Origin: Sutcliffiella horikoshii
GTDB taxonomy: Bacteria; Bacillota; Bacilli; Bacillales; Bacillaceae_I
Length of the DNA stretch: 64,000 bases
NCBI RefSeq assembly: GCF_020524325.1
Contig: NZ_JAIVKY010000006.1
Span: 1-64,000 of the forward strand
Direction: 5' to 3'
The translations under genes were made by a program, and so were the position numbers. The notes beneath the pieces are model-generated. The model did not search any database and was not told the origin of the DNA. It was given only the letters and a program-made list of their open reading frames with translations. Below are positions 37,246 through 46,464 of the stretch, piece by piece. Numbering within the stretch: position 1 is the stretch's first letter; each line of letters begins with the position of its first letter.

Positions 37246-38751
37246 TTATCCAATGCTTTTATTCACTTGTTCCCTATCTTCGTTAATGGCATCTGCGGTC
37301 AACTGGCCAGAAAGTGTCACCATTGGCACTCCACCGCCTGGATGAGTAGAACCGCCGGTAAAGTATAGGTTATCAAGCAGCTTACTTCTGCAAGGGATTT
37401 TAAATCCGCCATTCTTTTTACGATCTGTCACTACTCCATAAATAGAGCCTCCGTTTGCCCCGTATAGATTCATTAAATCGTTTGGAGTAAAACAGTATTC
37501 GAATTCTATGGATGAAGATAACCCTTCAAGACCCATTCTTTCTAATTTTGAAAGTACTTTTTCGCGATAAATATCCTTATATTCATCCCATGTCTCGCCT
37601 TCTTTTAATGGTGGAACGTGGGTGAGGACAAATAGGTTTTCTTTTCCTTGCGGCGCTTGGCTTGGATCAGTTTTAGACGAAACGCCGATATATATAGTAG
37701 GGTCATTTGCTGGCTTTCCTTCGTTGAAGATGGTGTTAAACTCTAATTCAGGGTCTTCAGAGAAAAAGAAATTATGATGGGCCAGTTCATCATATTTTTT
37801 GTTCACGCCGAGAAGTAATACAAGACCTGAAACAGTTGGAGAAAACTTTTCTAAATCTCCAGCCGCTCTTTTGGCCATTGGAATATCCTTTAACAATGTT
37901 TTATATGTTGGGATCGCTTCAAGGTTTGAAACAACCAGATCTGCAGGGATTTCTTCGCTATTCTCTAAGATAATGCCGGTCGCTTTCTTTCCATCTGTAG
38001 TAATTTTACGAACGGAGGTATTCAAGCTATACGTAACACCCATTTCATCCAAGAGGCTCTGCATGGCTTCGGCAATTTTATACATCCCGCCTTTTACATA
38101 GTAAATACCTAGACCAAGTTGAACGTGCGTTAACTGTGACAGGACAGCAGGAGCATGATATGGAGAAGAACCAATATACATGATCATAAAATTAAAAAGT
38201 TGTTGGAGATGTTTGTCTTCAAAATACTTCTTTGTAATTTGATCCATCGATTTCATCGGATCCATCCCGATAAGTTCCTTCAGGTTATGCAATGCTCGAA
38301 GTTCAGCTAATCCTGAAAGGCTCTTCTTGTAAAAACTCTTCATGCTATACTCATACATTTTGCTGCAATAATTCAGATACTCGAAAAAACCGTTTGCGTC
38401 TTTGGCAGAGAGTTCTTTAACTTGCTCCAACATTTTAGGAAGATCACTAGTTACATCAATTTTCGTACCGTCTTCAAAGAAGGTTCTCCATTGAGGCTCC
38501 ACTCTTTCAATGGTAATATAATCATGTAGATTTCTTTTTGCGCTTGCAAACAATTGTTCCAAGACCCATGGCATTGTCAGGATGGATGGACCAGTATCAA
38601 AAGTGAATCCCTTGCCTGAACGAATGTTTAACTTACCTCCAAGACGCTCTCCTTTTTCAATAACATGTACATCGTAACCGTCGGCAGATAGTCGGATAGC
38701 AGCTGATAAACCTCCAAGTCCGCCACCAATTACTACTACTTTCTTTTTCAT
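37246..38751 (-). CDS. CrtI/CrtN-type carotenoid desaturase or oxidase
   Basis: 501-aa FAD-dependent oxidoreductase of the phytoene desaturase family. Start is preceded by AAGGAGGAATAAG. The N-terminal FAD motif is VVVIGGGLGGLSAAIRL with the paired GFTFDTGPS. The C-terminal FAD segment TGGSTHPGGGVPMV is characteristic of carotenoid desaturases and oxidases. With the divergent glycosyltransferase it resembles part of a C30 (apo-)carotenoid pathway like staphyloxanthin synthesis, but no squalene-type synthase (CrtM) is in the window. Whether it is a CrtN desaturase or CrtP oxidase cannot be told here. Confidence 0.82.
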   Translation of the reverse strand: MKKKVVVIGGGLGGLSAAIRLSADGYDVHVIEKGERLGGKLNIRSGKGFTFDTGPSILTMPWVLEQLFASAKRNLHDYITIERVEPQWRTFFEDGTKIDVTSDLPKMLEQVKELSAKDANGFFEYLNYCSKMYEYSMKSFYKKSLSGLAELRALHNLKELIGMDPMKSMDQITKKYFEDKHLQQLFNFMIMYIGSSPYHAPAVLSQLTHVQLGLGIYYVKGGMYKIAEAMQSLLDEMGVTYSLNTSVRKITTDGKKATGIILENSEEIPADLVVSNLEAIPTYKTLLKDIPMAKRAAGDLEKFSPTVSGLVLLLGVNKKYDELAHHNFFFSEDPELEFNTIFNEGKPANDPTIYIGVSSKTDPSQAPQGKENLFVLTHVPPLKEGETWDEYKDIYREKVLSKLERMGLEGLSSSIEFEYCFTPNDLMNLYGANGGSIYGVVTDRKKNGGFKIPCRSKLLDNLYFTGGSTHPGGGVPMVTLSGQLTADAINEDREQVNKSIG

Positions 38752-38784
38752 TCTTATTCCTCCTTATGAAAACTAATAAGTTTG

Positions 38785-38799
38785 ACTAGACTGTCTAGT
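38785..38799. promoter_or_regulatory. 15-bp palindrome, candidate TetR-type operator
   Basis: ACTAGAC-T-GTCTAGT is a perfect 7-1-7 palindrome between the divergent desaturase and glycosyltransferase genes. It overlaps a TTGACT (-35-like, 38782-38787). Size and spacing suit a TetR-family dimer; no such regulator is encoded nearby. Confidence 0.55.
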
Positions 38800-38891
38800 A
38801 GATAGAAGTAAAATATATGTGTTTACAACTTTACATTTTACCCTTTTTTTCTATTTTCAAACTAAAATAGAAGTATATGGAGGAGTTAATA

Positions 38892-39965
38892 ATGACTGTA
38901 TTAATATTAATTATGACATTATTACTAGGGAGAGTACTGTTTTTTCATATTCCTAGTTTGTTGTATAAGCAAGAGAAATCATCTTTACTAAGAAAGGTAT
39001 CTGTCATTATCCCTGCCAGAAATGAAGAAGGGAATCTACCTGTTTTATTAAAATCACTGCAGGGTTATCACGGGAAGGTAAAAGAGATAATTGTGGTAGA
39101 TGATCACTCCACCGATGAAACTATAAAGGTTGTAAGAACATTTGGGGCGAGGGTTGTCAAGTTAGAGGACCTTCCTGCCGGATGGTTTGGAAAATCCTTT
39201 GGATGTTGGAACGGGGCAAAACATGCTACCGGAGATTTATTTTTATTTTTAGATGCCGACACAATTATCTCGGAAAATGGCTTAGAGAATATGCTTTCCG
39301 CCTACAAGGGAGAAGGGGAAGTGCTTTCCATTCATCCTTATCACAACATTAAAGAAAAATATGAGAGCTTATCTTCTTTTTTTCATCTAGTTGTTATGGG
39401 GTCCCTTGGTGCTTTTCATATTTTGCAAAAATGGCTGCCGGTTAAGGGAGCATTCGGACCGTGTCTTCTAATCCATCGACAAGATTATTTTAAGTATGGT
39501 GGTCATCAAGCGATTCAGGGAGAATTAATGGAGAACATGGCATTTGGCTTTCAGGTACAAAAGCACGGCGGAAAAGTTAGGTGCTTTAGCGGAATGGGAG
39601 CAATTGAAATGAGGATGTACCCAGAAGGTTTTGGTTCGCTGTGGAATGGATGGAGCAAAAGTTTTGCAACAGGCGCATCTAAAACAAGTATTTGGTATTT
39701 GATGTTGGTTTGTGTATGGCTTGGAGGTTTGATGACTTTTCTAACAAGCTATCAAACCATTCCTTTAGAACTTTATGTTGCTGGATATGTGTTGATCGCT
39801 TTGCATATTAAGAGGACGCTAGCGATTATCGGAAACTTCGGGTGGGGAACTGCATTATTATTTCCTTTTCATCTACTATTCTTTTTTATCTTGTTTGGCT
39901 ACTCTTGTGTACAAACTTTTTTCAAAAAGAATGTTACTTGGAAAGGACGAAAAATTGACTTGTGA
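38892..39965 (+). CDS. Family 2 glycosyltransferase (CrtQ-like)
   Basis: 357-aa membrane-associated GT2 enzyme. ATG 38892 follows GGAGGAG; ATG 38877 precedes that site and is rejected. One N-terminal membrane helix (about 1-20), catalytic domain with VSVIIPARNEEGN, DDHSTDE (about 70) and DAD (about 121), and three C-terminal hydrophobic segments. The layout fits CrtQ-type transferases that glycosylate carotenoid acids, and the divergent CrtI-type gene supports this. Acceptor and donor are inferred only. Confidence 0.75.
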   Translation: MTVLILIMTLLLGRVLFFHIPSLLYKQEKSSLLRKVSVIIPARNEEGNLPVLLKSLQGYHGKVKEIIVVDDHSTDETIKVVRTFGARVVKLEDLPAGWFGKSFGCWNGAKHATGDLFLFLDADTIISENGLENMLSAYKGEGEVLSIHPYHNIKEKYESLSSFFHLVVMGSLGAFHILQKWLPVKGAFGPCLLIHRQDYFKYGGHQAIQGELMENMAFGFQVQKHGGKVRCFSGMGAIEMRMYPEGFGSLWNGWSKSFATGASKTSIWYLMLVCVWLGGLMTFLTSYQTIPLELYVAGYVLIALHIKRTLAIIGNFGWGTALLFPFHLLFFFILFGYSCVQTFFKKNVTWKGRKIDL

Positions 39966-39973
39966 AGTTTGTA

Positions 39974-40004
39974 AAAAAACAGGAGGCAGATTCACCTCCT
40001 GAAG
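39974..40004 (-). terminator. Terminator of the TRIC-family gene
   Basis: On the reverse strand, CAGGAGG-TGAATCTG-CCTCCTG is followed by TTTTTTT, a good terminator for the gene at 40031-40639. It also gives a hairpin, without T-run, to the convergent glycosyltransferase. Confidence 0.75.
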
Positions 40005-40030
40005 ATAATGATTTAATGGACACCTTAAAC

Positions 40031-40639
40031 TTATGCAGCACTTTGTAAACTTCGGTTAGGCAACCTCCATTTGTACGTGTAAGATAATACACGTAAAGAG
40101 ACAATTCCTACAAAAAGGATATAAAGTTGAACTGGGGAACTTGCTATTCCAAACCCGATGATTAAGCCGGCAAGTATTGCCCAAGCTGCATATATTTCCG
40201 CTCTCAATACAAGTGGCCTTCTGCCTGCAAGCAAATCACGGATGATACCGCCGCCGCTACCAGTTAGTACTGCAGCAACCACTACTGCGCTAATGGGGTG
40301 ATTCATGCCTGTAGCAAACAAAGCTCCTTGGATGGCAAACGCGGCAAGGCCGATTGCATCAAAGAAGTTTCCCCACTTCCTCCAGTGTTTTAACAAATTG
40401 TTTGGAAATAAGAAGACTGTTGTCATGGCGACAAGGGCTACTTGAAAGAGCATCCCTTGCTCCCAAAGTGCCGAAACCGGAACTCCGATAAGGAGATTTC
40501 GCACAGCTCCCCCGCCAAACGCTGTTACAATTCCTAATATATAAACGCCAAGTATATCATACTCTTCTTCCATCGCTACAATCGCACCACTTATCGCAAA
40601 TGCGATAGTGCCAATGATGCTGAAAACTTCCCAAGTCAT
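40031..40639 (-). CDS. TRIC-type (UPF0126) membrane channel protein
   Basis: 202-aa protein with about seven hydrophobic helices. Two inverted repeats each hold a glycine-rich segment, FGGGAVRNLL (about 41-50) and GSGGGIIRDLLAGRRP (about 127-142). This is the hallmark of bacterial TRIC-like cation channels. The start is preceded by GGAGTGATC. It has no obvious link to its neighbours and is absent at this position in B. subtilis. Confidence 0.85.
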   Translation of the reverse strand: MTWEVFSIIGTIAFAISGAIVAMEEEYDILGVYILGIVTAFGGGAVRNLLIGVPVSALWEQGMLFQVALVAMTTVFLFPNNLLKHWRKWGNFFDAIGLAAFAIQGALFATGMNHPISAVVVAAVLTGSGGGIIRDLLAGRRPLVLRAEIYAAWAILAGLIIGFGIASSPVQLYILFVGIVSLRVLSYTYKWRLPNRSLQSAA

Positions 40640-40814
40640 GCGATCACTCCATCATAAAAATACATTAACTATAAAGCCTTCCTGATTTTATATAGAAAAC
40701 AAGCGGAATGCAATAGTTTTAGAGGATTTAATAGAGAAAAAACGTATATTTTGATATGATTAAGGAACTTATTCAACCATAACTAACAATTTTTTAGAAA
40801 AAGGGGTTACGCAT

Positions 40815-42083
40815 TTGAACGAAACGCAAAAGAAAGAAAAAGAAAGGGTCATCCTGGTAGGGTGTCAATTGCCAAAAGATGACGATCAAACATTCTTCTA
40901 TTCCATGGATGAATTAGCATCCCTGACCAAAACTGCCAATGGTGAAGTACTGGTTTCCTTAACGCAGAAGAGGGAGCGAGTTCACCCCGCTACATACATA
41001 GGTAAAGGAAAATTAGAGGAGCTGGTCCATCTTGAAGAAGAATTGGAACCTGAAATCATAATCTTTAATGGAGAACTGGCACCAAGTCAAAACAGGAACC
41101 TTTCCAAGATTCTAAATGCCAGAATCATTGATCGCACCCAGTTAATACTGGATATATTTGCCCAGCGTGCAAAATCAAAAGAAGGTAAGCTCCAAGTGGA
41201 GTTGGCTCAGCTGCAGTACCTCCTACCCCGTCTTGGTGGAAAAGGTGTGGAACTGTCCCGTCTTGGTGGCGGGATAGGAACAAGAGGGCCAGGCGAAACG
41301 AAGCTAGAATCCGATCGCAGACATATTAATAGAAGAATTGTGGATATCAAAACACAGTTAACTTCTATTGTCAGTCATCGAGAGAGATATCGTGAGCGCA
41401 GAAAAAGAAACCAAGCATTTCAACTTTCGTTGGTCGGTTATACCAATGCAGGGAAATCCACCATTTTTAATCGTCTGACAGAAGCTGGTACGTTTGAGGA
41501 GAACCTATTATTCGCAACGCTTGACCCGACAACAAGAAAGGTCATGATGCCATCTGGATTTAATGCCCTTCTGACTGACACCGTAGGTTTTATTCAAGAC
41601 CTGCCGACCTCACTTGTAGCGGCATTCCGTTCTACACTTGAAGAAGTAACAGAAGCTGATCTGATTTTACATGTGGTCGATAGCTCAAGTCCTGATCACG
41701 TTAACCATGAAAAAACGGTAGACAAATTGTTGAAGGAACTAGGTGTGGAGGGTGTTCCAGTACTAACAATTTATAATAAAAGAGATCAAACAACAGAAGG
41801 GTTCACACCTGCTTATAATGAAGAAATGCTGCATATCAGCGCTTTAGATTCTAGGGACATTACTTTATTAATCAATAAGATAGAATCGCTTATCAAAGTT
41901 CAGATGGAGCCCTATCATATCGTTGTGCCGTCTTCGGAAGGAAAATTGATTGCACAATTAAAACAAGAGACCGTCCTTTCAACTATGGAATTTACCGAAG
42001 AGACTGAAAGCTATGAATTACAAGGCTATTATTTTGATAACTCAAAATTGGCTTCTGTTATACAGCAAAGAATGAAGAAATAG
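40815..42083 (+). CDS. hflX: Ribosome-associated GTPase HflX
   Basis: 422-aa GTPase that splits stalled ribosomes under stress. TTG 40815 follows AAAAGGGG. The N-terminal HflX domain contains YIGKGKLEEL; a helical linker has RLGGKG and GGGIGTRGPGETKLE; the G domain has P-loop GYTNAGKS (about 208-215), DTVGFIQDLP and NKRD. ynbB follows after 12 bp, so they are co-transcribed as in B. subtilis ynbA-ynbB. Confidence 0.95.
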   Translation: MNETQKKEKERVILVGCQLPKDDDQTFFYSMDELASLTKTANGEVLVSLTQKRERVHPATYIGKGKLEELVHLEEELEPEIIIFNGELAPSQNRNLSKILNARIIDRTQLILDIFAQRAKSKEGKLQVELAQLQYLLPRLGGKGVELSRLGGGIGTRGPGETKLESDRRHINRRIVDIKTQLTSIVSHRERYRERRKRNQAFQLSLVGYTNAGKSTIFNRLTEAGTFEENLLFATLDPTTRKVMMPSGFNALLTDTVGFIQDLPTSLVAAFRSTLEEVTEADLILHVVDSSSPDHVNHEKTVDKLLKELGVEGVPVLTIYNKRDQTTEGFTPAYNEEMLHISALDSRDITLLINKIESLIKVQMEPYHIVVPSSEGKLIAQLKQETVLSTMEFTEETESYELQGYYFDNSKLASVIQQRMKK

Positions 42084-42095
42084 AGGAGAATTCAA

Positions 42096-43364
42096 ATGTT
42101 CCATTTATTACAGCATGGGGAAGTCATTGAACCGATTGTACGTAAAATAGAAGAAAAACTTCAAGAAGGTTTTCGGGAAGTGGATGCGGGCGTGGAAACC
42201 AATCAATTCCGCGTTTTAAAAAGCTTTCAGGAGAATCGTGTAAGTGATTCTCATTTCATCCCATCTACTGGATACGGATATGATGACATTGGACGAGACA
42301 CACTTGAGAAAATCTATGCGGAAGTATTCGGCGGGGAAGCGGGACTAGTGCGTCCTCAAATCATCTCAGGCACACATGCCATCTCGATTGCGCTGTTCGG
42401 TGTGTTAAGGCCAGGAGATGAACTACTTTATATCACTGGAAAGCCATACGATACTTTAGAAGAAATTGTGGGAATTCGTGGAAGTGGTGTAGGTTCTTTA
42501 AAAGAATACAACATCGGTTACAAAACAATTGACCTTAAAAATAACCGCGGAATTGACTGGGAAGCTGTCAGCAATGCGATAACGCCTTCTACTAAAATGA
42601 TCGGGATCCAACGCTCAAAAGGGTATGCCACAAGACCGTCATTTACTATTGAAGAAATAAAAGAAATGATTCGTTTCGTTAAGGAAATTAAACCAGATGT
42701 GGTTGTTTTTGTAGACAACTGCTACGGAGAATTCGTGGAGCTTGAAGAACCATGCCATGTTGGGGCAGATTTAATGGCAGGTTCTTTGATTAAGAATCCT
42801 GGTGGTGGTATCGCTAAAACAGGCGGATACATAGTTGGGAAAAAAGAGTTGGTGGAAGCTTGCTCCTATCGGATGACTTCACCTGGAATTGGTGCAGAGG
42901 CCGGCGCGAGTCTTTACAGTCTGCAAGAAATGTATCAAGGTTTCTTCCTTGCACCACATGTGGTTGGACAAGCCTTGAAGGGCGCCATGTTCACTGCTGC
43001 ATTTTTAGAAGAACTCGGGATGAATACCTCCCCAAGCTGGGATGCGCACCGTACCGATTTGATTCAATCTGTGCAATTTGATGATAAAGATAAAATGATT
43101 GCCTTCTGTCAGGCAATCCAATATGCATCACCTGTCAATTCCCACGTTACGCCATATGCGAACTACATGCCTGGCTATGAAGATGATGTCATAATGGCTG
43201 CAGGAACGTTTATTCAGGGTGCAAGTATTGAGCTTACTGCAGATGGTCCAATCAGAGCCCCGTATGTGGCATATGTTCAAGGTGGCTTGACATATTCGCA
43301 TGTTAAGATTGCTGTTTGTAGTGCGGTGGATCATTTGATTAGTAAGGGGTTATTGGATAGTTGA
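42096..43364 (+). CDS. ynbB: PLP enzyme YnbB, linked to EF-P modification
   Basis: 422-aa PLP-dependent protein of the methionine gamma-lyase-like (aluminium-resistance) family. In B. subtilis YnbB is required for 5-aminopentanol modification of elongation factor P. ATG 42096 follows AGAGGAG. Motifs: SGTHAIS, VDNCYGEFVE (PLP-binding Asp), and the Schiff-base lysine in NPGGGIAKTGGY (about 242). ymfI, the EF-P reductase, is also in this window (9920). Confidence 0.92.
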   Translation: MFHLLQHGEVIEPIVRKIEEKLQEGFREVDAGVETNQFRVLKSFQENRVSDSHFIPSTGYGYDDIGRDTLEKIYAEVFGGEAGLVRPQIISGTHAISIALFGVLRPGDELLYITGKPYDTLEEIVGIRGSGVGSLKEYNIGYKTIDLKNNRGIDWEAVSNAITPSTKMIGIQRSKGYATRPSFTIEEIKEMIRFVKEIKPDVVVFVDNCYGEFVELEEPCHVGADLMAGSLIKNPGGGIAKTGGYIVGKKELVEACSYRMTSPGIGAEAGASLYSLQEMYQGFFLAPHVVGQALKGAMFTAAFLEELGMNTSPSWDAHRTDLIQSVQFDDKDKMIAFCQAIQYASPVNSHVTPYANYMPGYEDDVIMAAGTFIQGASIELTADGPIRAPYVAYVQGGLTYSHVKIAVCSAVDHLISKGLLDS

Positions 43365-43371
43365 TTTTTTA

Positions 43372-43404
43372 GGAGTCTAGGGGTAACCCTGGGCTTTTTT
43401 GTTT
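43372..43404 (+). terminator. Terminator after ynbB
   Basis: Stem AGTCTAGGG with CCCTGGGCT (including G-T pairs) and loop GTAA, then TTTTTTGTTTTT. Confidence 0.8.
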
Positions 43405-43413
43405 TTATCGGTT

Positions 43414-43569
43414 ATGAAGACTATCTTGAGTGGGGATTTGAGTTGAGAGTGTCTTCATTAGTGGGATGAAGACATTAACGGGTAGGATTTTAAGTTGAGA
43501 GTGCTTTCATAAGCTGCATGAAGACACTTCCAAGATCAAATTTGGGTTGAAAGTGTCTTCATAATTATT
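43414..43569. repeat. Three tandem copies of a 52-bp repeat
   Basis: Units start with ATGAAGAC at 43414, 43466 and 43518, an exact 52-bp period. Each contains a GTTGA(G/A)AGTG(T/C)(C/T)TTCAT block. The end of one unit and the start of the next pair as GTCTTCAT / ATGAAGAC, so each junction can form a hairpin. It lies in the gap between ynbB and glnR. Confidence 0.75.
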
Positions 43570-43715
43570 TTAGCTCGAGCACAAAAAGAGCTAACTTAAA
43601 ATACAGTATGTTTTTAAATGTACGGAACGGGTTATAGATAAAGGGGACCAATTATCCCTATTACATAGACTACATTCCTCATTTCACCTAATTATTCTTA
43701 TTAAATAAAAAACGA

Positions 43716-43766
43716 TGTAAGAAAACCTAACATCTCCTTGACAGATTATCTAACATCGCATAAACT
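43716..43766 (+). promoter_or_regulatory. glnRA promoter with two GlnR/TnrA sites
   Basis: Site 1, TGTAAGAAAACCTAACA (43716-43732), matches TGTNAN7TNACA perfectly. Site 2, TGACAGATTATCTAACA (43739-43755), has one half-site change and overlaps the -35 TTGACA (43738-43743); -10 TAAACT (43761-43766) follows a 17-bp spacer. Same layout as the B. subtilis glnRA operators. Confidence 0.85.
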
Positions 43767-43806
43767 AAGAGTAACTTCATAGGAAATGATGAAAGGAGGA
43801 TTTGTA

Positions 43807-44211
43807 GTGAGTGACAATATTAGACGTTCGATGCCATTATTTCCAATAGGAATTGTCATGCAACTAACGGAATTGTCAGCTCGACAAATCCGATATTATG
43901 AAGAAAATGGGCTTGTATTTCCGGCTCGTTCAGAAGGCAATCGCCGACTTTTTTCTTTCAATGATGTCGATACTCTATTAGATATCAAAAACCTCATTGA
44001 ACAAAAAGTGAACATAGCTGGCATCAAACAGTTAATGGCAGTCAAGCAACAGCACCATGATGTTCCTTCCGAAGAAGTGACGAAAGAGGCTGCTAAGCCA
44101 GAACTGTCGGATGATCAACTGCGCAAGCTATTGCGTGCTGAAATGATGCAAGCGGGAAGATATAATCGAACTAGTCTTCGTCAAGGAGATATGTCCCGAT
44201 TTTTCCATTAA
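43807..44211 (+). CDS. glnR: Nitrogen regulator GlnR (MerR family)
   Basis: 134-aa repressor of glnRA and other genes under nitrogen excess. GTG 43807 ([15 protein letters not shown]) follows GAAAGGAGG; the in-frame ATG upstream is rejected. MerR winged helix with [14 protein letters not shown] and [10 protein letters not shown] (about 25-60). The C-terminal tail [10 protein letters not shown] is the autoinhibitory segment released by feedback-inhibited glutamine synthetase. glnA follows in the same operon. Confidence 0.96.
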   Translation: MSDNIRRSMPLFPIGIVMQLTELSARQIRYYEENGLVFPARSEGNRRLFSFNDVDTLLDIKNLIEQKVNIAGIKQLMAVKQQHHDVPSEEVTKEAAKPELSDDQLRKLLRAEMMQAGRYNRTSLRQGDMSRFFH

Positions 44212-44280
44212 TTTTTTTGAGTTTTTTGGTAAGTTTTTATTAAAACTATAATAGTAAAAATTTTGAGGAGGAACTTATTT

Positions 44281-45615
44281 ATGGCTAAGTACACACACGA
44301 GGACATTAAACGTATCGTCCAGGAGGAAAATGTAAAATACATCCGTCTTCAATTCACGGATATCCTTGGAACAATCAAAAACGTAGAAATTCCTGTAAGT
44401 CAATTGGAGAAAGCGTTAGATAACAAGATGATGTTTGACGGATCTTCCATCGAAGGTTTTGTTCGTATTGAAGAATCTGACATGAACTTATACCCTGATC
44501 TTGATACATTCGTAGTATTCCCTTGGACTTCTGAAAAAGGTAAAGTTGCACGTTTCATCTGTGACATTTATAACCCAGATGGAACTCCATTTGATGGAGA
44601 CCCTCGTGCAAACTTGAAACGTATGTTAAAAGAAATGGAAGACCTAGGATTTTCCGATTTCAACCTTGGACCAGAGCCAGAGTTCTTCCTATTTAAATTA
44701 GATGAAAAAGGCGAGCCGACATTAGAGTTAAATGATAAAGGTGGATATTTCGACTTGGCTCCAACGGACCTTGGTGAAAACTGCCGCCGTGATATCGTTC
44801 TTGAGCTTGAAGAAATGGGATTTGAGATTGAAGCATCTCACCATGAAGTAGCACCTGGACAGCATGAAATTGATTTCAAATATGCAAGCGCAATACAAGC
44901 TTGTGATGACATCCAAACGTTTAAACTTGTTGTAAAAACAATCGCTCGTAAGCACGGATTACACGCAACATTCATGCCTAAACCACTTTTCGGAGTGAAC
45001 GGTTCTGGTATGCACTGTAACCTTTCACTATTTAAAGACGGCGAAAATGCGTTCTACGATGCTAACGGTGACTTAGAATTAAGTGACACTGCAAGACACT
45101 TTATCGCAGGTATCATCAAGCACGCGACAGCGTTCACAGCAGTAACAAACCCTACTGTAAACTCTTATAAGCGTCTTGTACCTGGATACGAAGCACCTTG
45201 TTATGTTGCTTGGTCCGCTCGTAACCGTAGCCCATTAATCCGTATTCCGGCTTCTCGTGGAATTTCCACTCGTGTAGAAGTTCGTAGTGTAGACCCTGCA
45301 GCTAACCCATACCTTGCTATGGCGGTATTACTGCAAGCTGGTCTTGACGGAATTAAGAATAAACTAGAAGCTCCAAAACCAATCGACCGCAACATCTATG
45401 TGATGAACAAAGAAGAACGTGTCGCTGCTGGTATCGCTGACCTTCCAGCAACACTTGCTGCAGCACTTGATGAATTAAAGTCCAATGAAGTAATTCAAGC
45501 TGCTCTAGGAGAGCATTTACTTGAGCACTTCATTGAAGCAAAAGAGATCGAGTGGGATATGTTCCGCACACAGGTTCACCCATGGGAGAGAGATCAATAT
45601 TTAACTCAGTACTAA
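44281..45615 (+). CDS. glnA: Glutamine synthetase (GSI-alpha)
   Basis: 444-aa type I glutamine synthetase. ATG 44281 ([11 protein letters not shown]) follows [25 protein letters not shown] contains the feedback-sensing arginine of the Gram-positive GSI-alpha class; GPEPEFFLF and [15 protein letters not shown] supply the metal ligands; there is no adenylylation-type tyrosine motif. Besides making glutamine it acts on GlnR, encoded just upstream. Confidence 0.98.
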   Translation: MAKYTHEDIKRIVQEENVKYIRLQFTDILGTIKNVEIPVSQLEKALDNKMMFDGSSIEGFVRIEESDMNLYPDLDTFVVFPWTSEKGKVARFICDIYNPDGTPFDGDPRANLKRMLKEMEDLGFSDFNLGPEPEFFLFKLDEKGEPTLELNDKGGYFDLAPTDLGENCRRDIVLELEEMGFEIEASHHEVAPGQHEIDFKYASAIQACDDIQTFKLVVKTIARKHGLHATFMPKPLFGVNGSGMHCNLSLFKDGENAFYDANGDLELSDTARHFIAGIIKHATAFTAVTNPTVNSYKRLVPGYEAPCYVAWSARNRSPLIRIPASRGISTRVEVRSVDPAANPYLAMAVLLQAGLDGIKNKLEAPKPIDRNIYVMNKEERVAAGIADLPATLAAALDELKSNEVIQAALGEHLLEHFIEAKEIEWDMFRTQVHPWERDQYLTQY

Positions 45616-45619
45616 GACA

Positions 45620-45662
45620 TAAAAAAACCTTCGCACATTTTCGTTGCGAAGGTTTTTTTATG
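45620..45662 (+). terminator. Terminator after glnA
   Basis: AAAAAACCTTCGCA/TGCGAAGGTTTTTT, a 14-bp stem with a T-run. Confidence 0.92.
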
Positions 45663-45740
45663 TTTTGTGATTTTTGTCCTGTCATAATATCCGCTTAAAA
45701 CAAATAAGCTTTAGTAGTAAGTGTACAAGGGAGTGGCTAA

Positions 45741-46142
45741 ATGGCAAAGGTGAATCAGCCTACTGTAACGGCAGAAATGATTGAAAGGTATTATGAGTGT
45801 AATAAACAAAAGAAAGAAATAGAGCAGCAGATGGAAGAATTAAAGGAGCGCTTTCATCTATATTTTAACAAAAGCTTTGGAGAAGATGAAAAAGCAGAAA
45901 TTGTGATGGGAGGTTACAAGCTGCAAAGACAGGTGAGAAAATCAGAAAAATACTCTGATGAAACCATTCACAAGCTTGAGGCTTTAAAAATGACTGAATT
46001 GATAAAAACAGTCAAGAAGCCTGATGATGCGAAAATTAAAGCAGCCATCCAACTAAATCTCATTAAAGAAGAGGATCTTGAAGGTTGTTTGGTTACCAAT
46101 TCATCCTTGGCAATATCAGTGAAGCCGCTTACGCCAAAATAA
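45741..46142 (+). CDS. Hypothetical coiled-coil protein, phage-like
   Basis: 133-aa soluble protein, not recognised with certainty. Residues about 10-45 form a charged coiled coil (CNKQKKEIEQQMEELKERF). Overall make-up resembles small phage proteins of the Gam or host-nuclease-inhibitor kind, but that is only an impression. ATG 45741 follows AAGGGAGTGG. It precedes a phage-type holin by 20 bp, so the two probably form an operon in the accessory patch between glnA and lexA. Confidence 0.6.
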   Translation: MAKVNQPTVTAEMIERYYECNKQKKEIEQQMEELKERFHLYFNKSFGEDEKAEIVMGGYKLQRQVRKSEKYSDETIHKLEALKMTELIKTVKKPDDAKIKAAIQLNLIKEEDLEGCLVTNSSLAISVKPLTPK

Positions 46143-46162
46143 ATTCTTAAGGGGATAGTTAG

Positions 46163-46396
46163 ATGTCAGAACAAAATCAGATAAGGCCGGTTTCTAAAGG
46201 TGCTTGGTTCCGTATAGTGTTTCTTGTTTTTGCTCTTGTAAACCAACTTCTCGTAGTCTATGGTAAATCACCCCTGCCTTTTTCTGAAGAACAGTTAGAG
46301 CAATTATTTAGCTTAGTTTGGACTTCTGTTGCTGCACTTATTGCCTGGTGGAAAGACAATGACTGGACAAAGAAAGCTAGGAGTAGAACTAAGTAA
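46163..46396 (+). CDS. SPP1/PBSX-type phage holin
   Basis: 77-aa protein resembling the XhlB/SPP1 holin family, which forms membrane lesions for endolysin release. Two hydrophobic segments (about 15-33 and 48-62) flank the typical SPLPFSEEQLEQ loop, and AWWKDNDWTKKAR is a strong family signature. No endolysin is next to it, so it is a phage remnant or has been reused by the host. Confidence 0.8.
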   Translation: MSEQNQIRPVSKGAWFRIVFLVFALVNQLLVVYGKSPLPFSEEQLEQLFSLVWTSVAALIAWWKDNDWTKKARSRTK

Positions 46397-46464
46397 AAAG
46401 ACCGAGGTAATTGCCTTGGTTTTTTCTCGTTTCTGACCTTAAAAATTGTTGGAGTGTGTTTACT

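Noticed and set aside
43404-43570. CRISPR array
   Set aside because: Three 52-bp units are tandem diverged copies with no constant repeat and unique spacers, and no cas genes are near.
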